Notes under the pieces: generated by a model
Databases searched by the model: none
What the model was told of the DNA's origin: nothing
The model's input: only the letters and a program-made list of their open reading frames with translations
In this document: positions 63,476-64,000 of the stretch, one piece after another
How positions within the stretch are numbered: position 1 is the first letter of the stretch
Layout of the letters: every line of letters starts with the position of its first letter
Made by a program: the position numbers and the translations under genes
Assembly: GCA_015482705.2 (NCBI GenBank)
Contig: JADMLA020000040.1
Span: 124,001 to 188,000, forward strand
Length of the DNA stretch: 64,000 nt
Origin: Prosthecochloris sp.
GTDB taxonomy: Bacteria > Bacteroidota > Chlorobiia > Chlorobiales > Chlorobiaceae
Direction of reading: 5' to 3'

Positions 63476-64000
63476 CTACTCGTCGACCATGCGCTTATAA
63501 TATCCTCTATCTATTTTTTCCGTTCCGGGTAGCAACCTCCATTGCTCGATGCGAGTGATTGTTTCGGGAGTTTTCAACTTGCCGGTTTTGCTCGACAGCG
63601 AAGCCTTTATTTCGTCGTCGGTTAACGCTTTCCCGGTTACTTCGATAAACGCTGAAGGTCGAAAGCCGTATTCCGGATCGTCAACCGGGACGACGATTGC
63701 CCTGCGTACTCCTTCGAATGAACAGAGTGCACGTTCGATTTCCTCAGGATGGATATTCTCACCCCCTGAAATGAACATGTTATCCGTTCGTCCGGTGACC
63801 AGCAGTTCTCCATCAGGCGACATTTCTCCTGTATCTCCGGTATGGAACCAGCCTGAAGCGTCGGTTTTCAGCATCGGCCCTCTTTCCGAGAGGTAGCCCT
63901 GGAAGAGGCAGGGGCCTTTTACGAGAATCTCGCTTTCTTTGTCGATCGAGAGTTCGCGGTAGGGAAGCACCTTGCCTGCACCAATGGTGCTGACCGGACC
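63476..64000 (-). CDS. menE: O-succinylbenzoate-CoA ligase-like AMP-binding protein, C-terminal part
   Basis: The gene runs off the right edge, leaving the last 175 residues. They hold the end of an ANL-superfamily adenylating enzyme: the hinge region GWFHTGDTGEMSPDGEL followed by TGRTDNMFISGGENIHPEEIERAL, and the catalytic lysine region near the end (LPGTEKIDRGYYKR). The short C-terminus and FISGGENIHPEEIE suit MenE, which activates o-succinylbenzoate in menaquinone synthesis; green sulfur bacteria make menaquinone. Other acyl-CoA ligases cannot be excluded from this part alone. Confidence 0.75.
   Translation of the reverse strand, partial: GPVSTIGAGKVLPYRELSIDKESEILVKGPCLFQGYLSERGPMLKTDASGWFHTGDTGEMSPDGELLVTGRTDNMFISGGENIHPEEIERALCSFEGVRRAIVVPVDDPEYGFRPSAFIEVTGKALTDDEIKASLSSKTGKLKTPETITRIEQWRLLPGTEKIDRGYYKRMVDE

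Overview
The window is about 64 kb of chromosome from a green sulfur bacterium (Chlorobiaceae; moderate GC, compatible with Prosthecochloris or Chlorobium, genus not settled). The decisive markers are csmC and csmA, the chlorosome envelope genes at 2.6-3.4 kb. All other genes are ordinary chromosomal genes. I see no phage, insertion sequence, CRISPR array, rRNA or tRNA gene.

Layout. 0-1.1 kb: the start of an ssb gene and pyrK, both leftward. 1.3-6.6 kb: chlorosome block, in which csmC, csmA and a large uncharacterised protein lie between two Get3/ArsA-type ATPases, all rightward. 6.7-16 kb: folB-folK, nadC, trigger factor, an M16 peptidase, an epimerase, recA, dusB and asd. 16-18.6 kb: alr, a ComEA-like protein and a DUF3822-like protein, leftward. 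18.8-22.7 kb: a cystathionine beta-synthase homologue that has lost its PLP lysine, a zinc-ribbon protein, rpsU and aroA. 22.7-30.6 kb: a leftward run of hydrolase, YtxH, HD phosphohydrolase, B12-binding radical SAM enzyme, SbcC and LptB. 30.9-34.5 kb: SDR, PhzF, gamma carbonic anhydrase and a HemY-like flavoprotein. 34.5-37.3 kb: pgl-tkt. 37.6-44.4 kb: mostly envelope proteins, ending in two different L,D-transpeptidases in tandem. 44.5-50.9 kb: methionine block, with a cobalamin riboswitch in front of metE and metH facing it. 51-57 kb: esterase, mnmA, an ETF-quinone oxidoreductase, mgtE and mpg, all leftward. 57-61 kb: parA-parB-DUF5683-dapB-membrane protein. 61-64 kb: old yellow enzyme, SugE, a small membrane protein and the 3' part of a menE-like gene.

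How the parts fit. The chlorosome block pairs envelope proteins with soluble targeting-type ATPases that carry a C-terminal HSP20-like domain and almost no cysteines, so a protein-delivery or assembly role fits better than arsenite export. The methionine block is a textbook vitamin switch: B12 should shut off metE through the riboswitch while metH uses the vitamin. The par block links chromosome partitioning to lysine/cell-wall precursor synthesis (dapB). The most unusual single gene is the CBS-like protein at 18.8-20.1 kb, which keeps the whole fold and the C-terminal CBS pair but has substitutions in every PLP-contact loop.

Limits. Functions come from reading protein motifs by eye; no database search was run. 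Several starts, mainly TTG or GTG, are uncertain and flagged.
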